Shown: piece by piece, positions 48,337 through 57,400 of the stretch
How the letters are laid out: each line of letters starts with the position of its first letter
How positions within the stretch are numbered: the stretch's first letter is position 1
Origin: Rhizobium sp. WSM4643
GTDB lineage: Bacteria; Pseudomonadota; Alphaproteobacteria; Rhizobiales; Rhizobiaceae
DNA: 64,000 nucleotides
Assembly: GCF_025152745.1 (NCBI RefSeq)
Contig: NZ_CP104040.1
Coordinates: forward strand, 1,116,001 to 1,180,000
Direction: 5' to 3'
The notes under the pieces: model-generated
The model's input: only the letters and a program-made list of their open reading frames with translations
The model's database searches: none
Told to the model about the DNA's origin: nothing
Position numbers and translations under genes: made by a program

Positions 48337-51300
48337 TCACTCGGCGGCCATTGCTCTTGCCTCTTGCAACTCCGGCTCCTCGACCTTCTTCTGGCCAGTC
48401 AGCCGGCCGAGGAAGTTTCCGAAGCGGTCCATCTCGACGAAGATGACGGGGGTGATGAAGAGCGTCAGCATCTGCGAGACGATCAGGCCGCCGACGACGG
48501 CGATGCCGAGCGGCTGGCGCAGTTCCGAGCTTGCGCCGGTGCCGAGCGCGATCGGCAGGGCGCCGAGCAGGGCGCAGAAGGTCGTCATCATGATCGGCCG
48601 GAAGCGTCGCACGCAGGCTTCGTGGATCGCAGCCGTCGCCTTTTCACCCGTCGTGCGCATGGTCTCCACCGCCACGTCGATCATCATGATCGCGTTCTTC
48701 TTGACGATGCCGATCAGCATCAAGAGGCCGATGAGGGCGATGATCGACAAGTCGAAGCCCATGATCTTAAGCGCCAGCAGTGCGCCGAATGCTGCGGCCG
48801 GCAGGCCGGAAAGGATGGTGAGCGGATGGATGAAGCTTTCATAGAGCACGCCGAGCACGACATAGATAGTCAGCACCGCCGCCAGGATCAGATAGGGCGT
48901 ATTGCCCTGCGACTGCTGGAAGATCTCGGCCGTACCGCCATAGGACGTGAAGACGTCTGCCGGCACGCTGATGTCCTTCTTGATCTGGTCGATTGCCGCC
49001 GTCGTATCGCTGAGCGAGACGCCTTCCGGCAGGTTGAAGGAAACGGTGGTCGAAACCAGCTGGCCCGTCTGGTTGATGGTGACTGGCCCGGTGGTGCGTT
49101 GGACATGCGCGAAGTTCGAAAGCGGCACCAGGCTGCCATTGGCAGAGGCGACACGGATCTCCGAGAGCTTCTGATCGTCCCAGGGTTTGCTGGTATCGTA
49201 TTCGACGATGACGTCGTAGCTGTCGCCGGTCGACTGGATTTCCGCGGCAGAATATCCGCTGAAGGATTCCTGCAGCGTCGTGCGTAGCGTGTCGTTGTCG
49301 ATCCCGTAGGCGGCTGCCCGCTCGGTATCGATGACGATATTGGCCTGCAGGGCGTTGTTTTGGGCATCCGATGTCACGTCGGTGAACAGCCGCTCCTTGC
49401 GCATCGCCGCCTGAATCTTGCCGGCCCAGAGGTTGGTCTGATCCGCACTCAGCGCCTGCACCACCAGCTGATACTGGCTCGCGGTCTGGCGGCCGCCGAA
49501 GCGCAAGCTCTGGTTCGGCGTCACGAAGGCCTGGACGCCTGGGATCTTGTTGATCGCCGTGCGCAGCTCGCGCAGCGTCTGATCTAGCGGCGGACGCTCT
49601 TTCTTGTCCTTGAGTTCGACGAACATCGAGCCGTTGTTCTGCGGCTTGTTGGGATTGCCGCCGATCGTCGACATCACGTGGTTGACCGCCGGGTTCGCCT
49701 TGACGACGGCTGCCGCCTGCTGCTGCAGCGCTTCCATCGCGGAATAGGAAATGTCCTGGCGGGCCTGCGTGCTGATCGTCAGCCGGCCGATATCTTCCTG
49801 CGGGAAGAAGCTCGTCGGTAGCGTCATGAAGAAATAGATGGTCAGCGCGACCGAGCCGAGGAAAACCCCGAGGATCGTCAGGCGATGCTGAAGGCACCAG
49901 CCGACAGCTCTGTCATAGCCGCGCAGCGTCCGTTCGAAGCCGGCATCGAAGATGCGGATGAGGAGCGGCGGGCGGCTCTGGTGATTGGACAGACGTGAGG
50001 CGAGCATCGGCGTCACGGTCAGCGAGACGATGGCCGAGGAGATGATGGCAATGGCAACCACCATGCCGAATTCGTTGAATACGCGGCCGACGACGCCGCC
50101 CATCAGCAGGATTGGGATGAACACTGCAATCAGCGAGACCGACATGGAAATGATGGTGTAGCTGACTTCCCCCGCACCCTTGATCGCCGCTTCACGCACC
50201 GGCATGCCGTCCTCGACATGGCGCAGGATGTTTTCGAGCATGACGATCGCGTCATCCACCACGAGCCCCACCGCGAGCGTCAACCCGAGCAGCGAGATGT
50301 TGTCGATGCTGTAGCCGAGCACATACATCATGCCGAAGGTCGAGATCAGCGACAGCGGAACGGCAAGCCCCGGGATGATCGTTGCTGTGGCATGGCCGGT
50401 GAAGAGGTAGATGACGAGAACGACGAGGCCGATCGTCAGCAGCAGCGTGAACTTCACATCGGAGATGGCATCGCGAATCGGTTTTGCGGCATCGTTCATG
50501 ACGACGGTGTTGACCGAAGGCGGAATTTCGGCGTGGAGCTGCGGCAGCTTGGCGTTGATCGCATCGACGACATCGACCGTGTTGGCATCTGGCTGACGCT
50601 GGATGGCGAGGATGATGCCGCGTTGGCCGTCATACCAGCTGCCCGTATATTGGTTCTGAACGCTGTCCTGCACATCGGCGATATCGCCAAGGTGGACGGG
50701 TGCACCGTTCGGATTGGCAATGACGAGCGAGCGGAATTGTTCGGCATTGGTGCGCTGGGTATTCGCCGTGATCGTCATGCTCTGTGAATTATTCTGCAGC
50801 GTTCCCACGGGCTGCTGGCTGTTGGCGGCAGCGAGCGCCTTGTTGACGGTATCGATGCCGATGCCGCGGGTTAAAAGCTTGTTGGGATCGACCTCGACGC
50901 GCACGGCATAGGTCTGCGCACCGTAGACGCTGACCTGGGCAACGCCGGGAAGTGTCGATAGCGACGGCGAGATGATGTTCTCGGCGATCTCGTCAAGCTT
51001 GCTGCGCGGCATAGTGTTGCTCTGTACGGAGAGTAGCATGACAGGCGCATCGGCGGGGTTGGTCTTGCGATAGCTCGGCGGCGTCGTCAGATTGTCGGGC
51101 AGTTGCCGGGTGGCATGCGAAATCGCGGCCTGCACGTCGGCTGCGGCCGCATCGATATTACGACTGAGGTCGAACTGAAGCACGATGCTGGTGCTGCCGA
51201 GCGAACTGGAGGCGCTGATTTCAGTGATCCCGGGAATGGTCTCGAACTGCTTGATCAGCGGTGTCGAAACCGAGGTCGCCATCGTCTGCGGCGAGGCGCC

Positions 51301-51453
51301 GCTCAACTGCGCCGAAACGTTGATGGTGGGAAAATCGACCTGCGGCAGCGCCGCGACAGGTACGAGCTGATAACCGGCAAGACCGGCCAGAATGACGCCG
51401 ATGGCAAGCAGCGTCGTTGCGACGGGGCGCTGGATACAGAAATTCGGGATCAT
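48337..51453 (-). CDS. RND efflux pump inner-membrane permease
   Basis: This 1038-residue permease has twelve helices and two large periplasmic loops, with an N-terminal MIPNFCIQRPVATTLLAIGVILAGLAGYQLVPVAALPQVDFPTI, the proton-relay block GLVVDDAIVMLENILRH and the second-half equivalent near LLMLIGIVKKNAIMMID. This matches hydrophobe/amphiphile efflux-1 pumps of the MdtB/MdtC-like type. It overlaps the adaptor gene by ATGA (51450-51453). No outer-membrane channel gene is adjacent, so a TolC homologue elsewhere is implied. Confidence 0.94.
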   Translation of the reverse strand: MIPNFCIQRPVATTLLAIGVILAGLAGYQLVPVAALPQVDFPTINVSAQLSGASPQTMATSVSTPLIKQFETIPGITEISASSSLGSTSIVLQFDLSRNIDAAAADVQAAISHATRQLPDNLTTPPSYRKTNPADAPVMLLSVQSNTMPRSKLDEIAENIISPSLSTLPGVAQVSVYGAQTYAVRVEVDPNKLLTRGIGIDTVNKALAAANSQQPVGTLQNNSQSMTITANTQRTNAEQFRSLVIANPNGAPVHLGDIADVQDSVQNQYTGSWYDGQRGIILAIQRQPDANTVDVVDAINAKLPQLHAEIPPSVNTVVMNDAAKPIRDAISDVKFTLLLTIGLVVLVIYLFTGHATATIIPGLAVPLSLISTFGMMYVLGYSIDNISLLGLTLAVGLVVDDAIVMLENILRHVEDGMPVREAAIKGAGEVSYTIISMSVSLIAVFIPILLMGGVVGRVFNEFGMVVAIAIISSAIVSLTVTPMLASRLSNHQSRPPLLIRIFDAGFERTLRGYDRAVGWCLQHRLTILGVFLGSVALTIYFFMTLPTSFFPQEDIGRLTISTQARQDISYSAMEALQQQAAAVVKANPAVNHVMSTIGGNPNKPQNNGSMFVELKDKKERPPLDQTLRELRTAINKIPGVQAFVTPNQSLRFGGRQTASQYQLVVQALSADQTNLWAGKIQAAMRKERLFTDVTSDAQNNALQANIVIDTERAAAYGIDNDTLRTTLQESFSGYSAAEIQSTGDSYDVIVEYDTSKPWDDQKLSEIRVASANGSLVPLSNFAHVQRTTGPVTINQTGQLVSTTVSFNLPEGVSLSDTTAAIDQIKKDISVPADVFTSYGGTAEIFQQSQGNTPYLILAAVLTIYVVLGVLYESFIHPLTILSGLPAAAFGALLALKIMGFDLSIIALIGLLMLIGIVKKNAIMMIDVAVETMRTTGEKATAAIHEACVRRFRPIMMTTFCALLGALPIALGTGASSELRQPLGIAVVGGLIVSQMLTLFITPVIFVEMDRFGNFLGRLTGQKKVEEPELQEARAMAAE

Positions 51454-52760
51454 TGCTGAGCTCCCACCGCGATTGTCTCGGAGGGCTGCTGTTGCCGAGG
51501 CGCTTCGGCGGAGGCGACATCCAGCGCCTTTTCGTCGAACTGCTCGTTGATCGCCTGCTGGTCGCTGAGCTGGCCCTGGCCCTCGACGACGACGTGATCG
51601 CCTGCCTGAAGACCCGATTCTATGGCGGTGAAGCCGCCATTTGCGCGGGCAATGGTGACGGCCGTCAGATGCGATTTGCCGTCTTTGGCGACGAAGGTGA
51701 AGAAACCCTCCGGGCCGGGGCTGACGGCAACCGTCGGCACCACCACCTGCTGTTCGTTATTGTTGAAATGCACGACGATGTTGACCGACTGGCCGGGCCA
51801 GAGCGCGCCGGAGGCATTTTCGAATTTCGCCTTGGCGAGGATCGTGCCCGAGGCCGTATCGACTGTATTGTCGTAGAAGCTGATCTCGCCCTTTCGAACT
51901 TTGCCCTTGGTGGAATTGGGAGCCGTGCTGACCTTGACCGGACCGCTTGCCAAAGCACTCTTCAGCTCCCGCAGATAGCGCTCCTGCAGGTGGAATTTCA
52001 CATAGATCGGATCGTATTTGGCAATGGTGACGATTGCCGCACCGGCACTGAGGAATGCACCCTTGCTGACAGCGATATCGCCGAGCCGGCCGTCGAAGGG
52101 CGCGCGGATGTCGGTGTGCTCGAGTAAGATCTGATCGGAGGCAAGCGACGCCTTGTCGGCGTCAACAGTAGCTGCAGCGGTATCGCGGGCGGCGACCGCC
52201 TGGTCGAGGCTCTGCTGGGTGCCGGCCTTCTGGTTGAAGAGATCCTGCGCGCGCGTCAATGCGGTTTCGGCTTCCGAAAGCGTTGCCGCGTCGCGCACGA
52301 TCATCGCATTGTCCTTGTCGACGGTCGCCTTGGCCGTCCGGTCATCGAGCTTGGCGATCAGGTCGCCGGCTTTCACGGTCGCCCCATCCTCGGCATCGAT
52401 GCTGACGACCAGACCCTGCTCCTGTGCGGCAATGGTCGTGTTGTCATCGGCATCGGCCCAGCCGGTCGCCGTCACATCCATCGGCAGCGCCGTTTTCACG
52501 GCTGCAACCGTCTTGACGACGGTCGGGCCCCCGCCGCCGCGTCTGCGCCCGCCGCCTTGATGTTGCCCATCGTCTTGCGCCTGATTGGCCTGCCCCTGAT
52601 CGGCCTGCGCCTGCTGCCCGCCGCCTTTGCCGGCTTCCGGCTGCTTGATGAACTGCGAGAGGTAGGGAATGCGGGAGGCATAAGGGACCAGATTCCCGAA
52701 TTGCCAGACGCCGACGGCGGCAACTGCGATAACGCTGACGGTGATCCAAAATTTCTTCAT
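51450..52760 (-). CDS. RND efflux periplasmic adaptor
   Basis: This 436-residue membrane-fusion protein has an N-terminal anchor (MKKFWITVSVIAVAAVGVWQF), a Gln/Gly-rich linker (about residues 42-80), then lipoyl, coiled-coil hairpin and beta-barrel domains (LVVSIDAEDGATVKAGDLIAKLDDR, ALTRAQDLFNQKAGTQQSLDQ, IRAPFDGRLGDIAVSKG). It links the permease to an outer-membrane channel. The Gln/Gly-rich linker is unusual in length. It heads the operon; a palindrome lies about 150 bp upstream. Confidence 0.93.
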   Translation of the reverse strand: MKKFWITVSVIAVAAVGVWQFGNLVPYASRIPYLSQFIKQPEAGKGGGQQAQADQGQANQAQDDGQHQGGGRRRGGGGPTVVKTVAAVKTALPMDVTATGWADADDNTTIAAQEQGLVVSIDAEDGATVKAGDLIAKLDDRTAKATVDKDNAMIVRDAATLSEAETALTRAQDLFNQKAGTQQSLDQAVAARDTAAATVDADKASLASDQILLEHTDIRAPFDGRLGDIAVSKGAFLSAGAAIVTIAKYDPIYVKFHLQERYLRELKSALASGPVKVSTAPNSTKGKVRKGEISFYDNTVDTASGTILAKAKFENASGALWPGQSVNIVVHFNNNEQQVVVPTVAVSPGPEGFFTFVAKDGKSHLTAVTIARANGGFTAIESGLQAGDHVVVEGQGQLSDQQAINEQFDEKALDVASAEAPRQQQPSETIAVGAQQ

Positions 52761-52907
52761 GGGCGAGACCGGTGTTTGGGCAAGGTTGCGGGGAGCAAGG
52801 TTGCGAATATTATACCCCGATTAAGCCACTTATATTGCGGCTCAAAAAAGACATAATTCCCGGAGGTGCGATCACTAAGTGGTTATAACGGCTTAAATTT
52901 TTGTAAT

Positions 52908-52925
52908 GAATATTCCGTAATATTC
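52908..52925. promoter_or_regulatory. 18-bp palindrome upstream of RND operon
   Basis: GAATATT (52908-52914), ccgt, AATATTC (52919-52925) is a perfect inverted repeat in the AT-rich gap between the RND operon and the divergent APH-fold gene. It suits an operator for either, but no regulator gene is adjacent. Confidence 0.5.
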
Positions 52926-53065
52926 AAACTGTACTAATATAGCCTCAGTGTTACCCAATGCCGTTTGGCGGAAGCGACGCAAGCGGTTCGGCAGAAGGCG
53001 ATGTCGATCCGCCTGCCGTTCAGCGCACGGGAAGAACATGGGAAAAACCAAGAAGGCAGGTCGTC

Positions 53066-53944
53066 ATGACCGAGTTGGACACCAGCGAATTTCGCTCTCT
53101 CATAATAAGCGTGTTTCCTGAACTGACGGCCTCCGTCTTTAAGCTGGCGGCCAGGGGCTGGGATTCGCTTGCCGTCGACGTCGATGACACGCTGATCTTC
53201 AAATTTCCCCGCAATCTCGGCGCGGAAAGAGCGCTTGTGAAGGAAGCCGCCTTGCTCGACATTGTTCGACCGTCGCTGTCGATGGCGGTTCCCGACATGC
53301 GCATTCACGACGGGCCGCCGATCTTCTCCAGCCATACCAAGATCGAGGGCGAACATCTCATTGCCGAAGATTACGATGCGCTTGGCGCAAGCGATCGTCA
53401 GCGCCTCGCGGAAGATCTCGCGCGTTTTTACGCCGAGCTGCATGTGCTCGACGCCGATCGCATACGCTCGGCGGGTGCCGGGGCAATCCAGCCATGGCAA
53501 TTGCCCGAGACGGTGCGAATAAAGGCTTTGCCGTTGCTGCCGCCTGACATCAGGAGTTTTGCGCAGGCCATTATTTCGGATTTCGAAGCCTTGCCGCCCG
53601 ATCCCTACGGCAACATCTACGGCTTCTTCGACGGTCACGGCTGGAACATGGCCTTCGATCATGCGCAAAGGAGGCTGAACGGCATTTACGATTTCGCCGA
53701 TTCCGGCTTTGGCCCGCTGCACCAGGAATTCATCTACTCGAACTTCATCTCGCCCGATCTGACCGCGCGCATCATATCGGCCTATGAAATGCTGACCGGA
53801 CGCAGGCTCGACCGGCGGCGCATTGCGATCCTGACCGGCTTCCATCGTCTGTCCGAGCTCGCCGAACTTGCGGACGATCCGGCGAACGTCGAACAGATGA
53901 TCCGAAGTGTGGCCACATGGGCGGCGGCGGTCCGCGTTGCTTGA
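53066..53944 (+). CDS. APH-fold phosphotransferase family protein
   Basis: This 292-residue protein has the aminoglycoside phosphotransferase/choline kinase fold: VDVDDTLIFKFPRN near the N-terminus, AEDLARFYAELHVLD, the catalytic loop FFDGHGWNMAF (Asp and Asn kept, the usual preceding His replaced by Phe) and the DFG-like YDFADSGFGPLHQEF. It phosphorylates a small molecule; antibiotic resistance cannot be inferred. ATG 53066 follows AGG at suitable spacing, and the longer reading from 52958 overlaps the promoter region. It stands 80 bp upstream of the large helicase gene. Confidence 0.8.
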   Translation: MTELDTSEFRSLIISVFPELTASVFKLAARGWDSLAVDVDDTLIFKFPRNLGAERALVKEAALLDIVRPSLSMAVPDMRIHDGPPIFSSHTKIEGEHLIAEDYDALGASDRQRLAEDLARFYAELHVLDADRIRSAGAGAIQPWQLPETVRIKALPLLPPDIRSFAQAIISDFEALPPDPYGNIYGFFDGHGWNMAFDHAQRRLNGIYDFADSGFGPLHQEFIYSNFISPDLTARIISAYEMLTGRRLDRRRIAILTGFHRLSELAELADDPANVEQMIRSVATWAAAVRVA

Positions 53945-54024
53945 AAAAACGAATCTGCACCACCAGTAAAGGTCTTCTTAAAGTTGAAAAATGGCGCTAA
54001 TCTCCCGTGAAGGGGGACAAGCCA

Positions 54025-54291
54025 ATGCAGGTTTCAGAAAGTAATATTACCGAAAAACAACAGGACGACGTTTGCAACAAATTCGAGAACCCTACCATTA
54101 TTGCCGATGTTGCAGCCAGTTTCACCTATGCGTCTTACCAAAATGCCGTACCGGTCATCCGATCAATTCTGATCGAGAATAATACTGATAAGCACATCGA
54201 GAATTGCCGAATCGAATTGATATCGTCGCCTTCGTTCCTAAGGCCGAAGTCGTGGACAGTTGATCGGCTAATACCAGGCGACAGGCTTTCC
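54025..54291 (+). pseudogene. N-terminal fragment of the helicase gene
   Basis: AAGGGGGAC lies 8-9 nt before ATG 54025. The reading frame gives MQVSESNITEKQQDDVCNKF, then VAASFTYASYQNAVPVIRSI and DRLIPGDRLSL, which fits the N-terminal immunoglobulin-like region preceding DUF4011. At about 54291-54293 one base is missing: frame 1 runs on into unrelated sequence, while the correct continuation EDRKVEFDSGYLAGLNEAERG is in the frame of the large ORF. Repaired, the gene would encode about 1997 residues. If the shift is real, this is a non-functional leader; if a sequencing error, it is simply the 5' end of the helicase gene. Confidence 0.75.
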
Positions 54292-54455
54292 TTGAAGACC
54301 GGAAAGTTGAGTTCGATTCCGGGTATCTTGCGGGCCTCAACGAGGCAGAACGTGGCGAGATCACGCTTCGTCTATCCTCGAGAGGAGAGATTCTCGAAGA
54401 ACAACGCCTTCCGGTCCGGCTGCTCGCGCGGGATGAATGGGGCGGTGTCGCCGAT

Positions 54456-57400
54456 ATGGTGCAATTGCTGCCGGCATTCGTCATGCCGAACGATCCGGGC
54501 GTGGCCCAGATCCTACGGATCGCTGCGGAACGACTTGCGGCCCATGGTCATCCAAACAGACTAGACGGTTACCAATCGCAGAATCCCCAGCGCGCCTACA
54601 TGCTGAGTGCTGCTATCTATTCGGCGATTGCCGGGATGGGGGTGCACTACGCTGAGCCACCTGCGAGCTTTGAGAACCGCGGCCAGAAGATCCGGCGTCC
54701 GAATACAATCACCGAGGAGCGGCTAGCGACCTGCCTTGATACCGCCCTTCTTTTTGCGGCCGCCCTGGAAGCTGCCGGATTGCATCCAGTCATGTTGATG
54801 TTCAACGGACATGCGGCGGCAGGTGTGTGGCTGACCAAGAGAACCTTCGCCCATGCGATCGAGACAGATCAGATGGAGGTCCGAAAGGCCCTGGCATCGC
54901 GTGAGTTGATTGTCTTTGAAACGACCGGTGTGACGCATCGCCCTGCCGTGACATTGGAAAGCGCACAGCGCGCCTTGGACGGCCGGCTGGGAGAGGACGA
55001 AGCCCACGCTTTCGTCGCCGCGATCGATGTCAGACGCTCGCGAAGCGGCGGAATTATGCCGCTCGCCTCGCACGAACCAATCCGACGCAATGTCCTCGAC
55101 GACGAAACAGTTCCCGTTGTGGACTTGCCGCTCCCCTCAGCCCCCAACTTTGGCGAACTACCGGCTGAAATCATCGAGGCGAAGCCGACCAGCGCTGCCG
55201 GCCGCATCGATCGATGGCAGAAGAAGCTCCTCGATCTGACCCTTCGTAACCGACTTCTCAATTTTCCGGATTCGAAGAAGACGATTCCGTTCCTGTGCAC
55301 TGATGTGGCTTATCTCGAAGACCGGCTCGCGAACGGCGTCGCAATTCGGATCATATCGTTGCCTGAACAGAACCCGCTCGGCGAAAGGGACGCAGCGCTC
55401 TATCGTGATGTACACGGCCACGACCTCCAGCGCGGCTTCGCGGCCGAAGCTCTACTTAGGGACGAGCTACCCTCGCCACTCGACGCGCGGCAGCTCGATG
55501 TTCGGTTGATCGACCTGTACAGGCAGGTTCGCAACGATTTTGCCGAGGGCGGAGCGAACACCCTTTTCCTCGCCGTAGGCTTCCTTCGTTGGAGGAAGAA
55601 GCCGGAAGACGAGCGTAGCTATCGAGCGCCGCTTCTACTGGTTCCGGTGAAGCTTGAGCGCCGCAGCGCCAGTTCACGCTTCACGATCCGCTTTCATGAG
55701 GACGAGCCGCGCTTCAATGCGACCCTTCTGCAATTCCTAGAGCGAGATTTCGACCTGGCGCTTCCTCAATTCGGTAGCGATTTGCCGCTCGACGACAATG
55801 GGGTGGATGTGCCCCGTCTTCTCGCCATGATGCGGCAGGCGGTCCGCGATGTTCCCGGCATGGAGGTTGTGGACGAGACAGCTTTGTCGACTTTCTCCTT
55901 TGCGAAATTCCTCATGTGGAAGGATCTGGTCGAACGCACAGAGGCACTTCGCGAGAACAGGGTGGTCCGCCACCTGATCGACACGCCGGAGGAGGCCTTC
56001 CAGGAAGGCGGTGGACAATCGACGTTCCGCGACGATCGTGAACTCGATCATGCTTATGCGCCAGCGGACATCATCTGCCTTCTTCCTTCAGATTCATCGC
56101 AGACGGCCGCCAGCCTCGCGGCTGCCGAAGGGCGAGATTTCGTCATTGTTGGTCCGCCTGGTACTGGCAAGAGCCAGACCATCGCCAACATGATCGCCAA
56201 CTGCCTTGCGGTGGGAAAGACGGTTCTGTTCGTTGCTGAAAAGACGGCCGCGCTCGACGTGGTCTATCGCAGGTTGCGCGCGCATGGCCTCGGAGATCAC
56301 TGCATCGAATTGCACTCGAACAAGTCTGATCGCCGGCACTTCCTTGGACAGCTCAAGGCAGCCTGGGAGTATGGCGGCCGAACCGATGCGTCCGAATGGG
56401 TCGCGATCAACGAGCGCCTTCGACTGCGCCGCGACGAGCTTAATGCCTATGTCGAGTCCTTGCACAAGCGTTACCCGAACGGATGGACGCCCTATCTGGC
56501 GCTGGGAATCGCTCTTAAGGCTGCGGATGCTCCGGCACCGGCCTTGTCATGGCTGGAACGGGACGCTCATGATGCGCAGACGCTGCGCGAGCTTGAAGGC
56601 CTTGCGGTCGAACTCGGTCTCGTCTTCGCATCCGTTGAGCGGCAGCCGGTGCTGGAACTCATCAGTGTTGGCGAATGGAGCTCCGCCTGGCAGGACGGGT
56701 TGCTGGCGGCGGTACAGTCGTTGCAGAATGCGATCGATTTGTTGACCGGCGCAGTCGACGGATATCTCGCGAGCCTTGGTCTAGAGTCGCTTGAACGGTC
56801 ATCACAAACCGAACTCCAAGCACTGGCAGCTCTTGCAGGAGCACTGCAGAAAAGCCGAGGCCGCGACATTACGATCGCATACGACCGGGATTTCGCGCGA
56901 TGCGCCGAGGCGCTGGAAACTCTGGGACGTTCCATCAAAGCTTATCGCGAAGCAGAGCAGGGACTTGCGGCATCCTATGGCGCTTCCGCCGTCCGCGACC
57001 TCGACCCGGAGGTGCTGGACCGCCAATGGCGGGAGGCGAACGCTTCGTTCTGGCCCAATGCGATGCTGGGCAAACGCAAAATCCAGAAGTTGCTGCAAAG
57101 CTATGCCGATCAAGGTATCGCGGAACCCGAACGGGATCTCCCTCTGTTACGCCGCATGAAGAATTGTCTGTCGGCGATCGACCAGAGCCCCTTGGCCGGA
57201 AAACCTCTGCCGGTAGACGGTCTGGCGACCGATGTTGGAGCCGTCGCGGAAATTCTCGAACTCGCACGAGAGTTTCGCGCCACGATGCCCATTCCGGGGC
57301 GGGATCAGGAGGAGATAAGGTCGGTGCTCCGTACCGTTGCCCCGTGTCTGCGCGCGACGGTCGAAAACGACAGGATCCGGCAGGCAGGAGATAGATTTCT

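Noticed and set aside
53066..53944. Antibiotic-resistance kinase
   Set aside because: Only the general APH fold is visible; the usual catalytic-loop His is Phe and context gives no drug.
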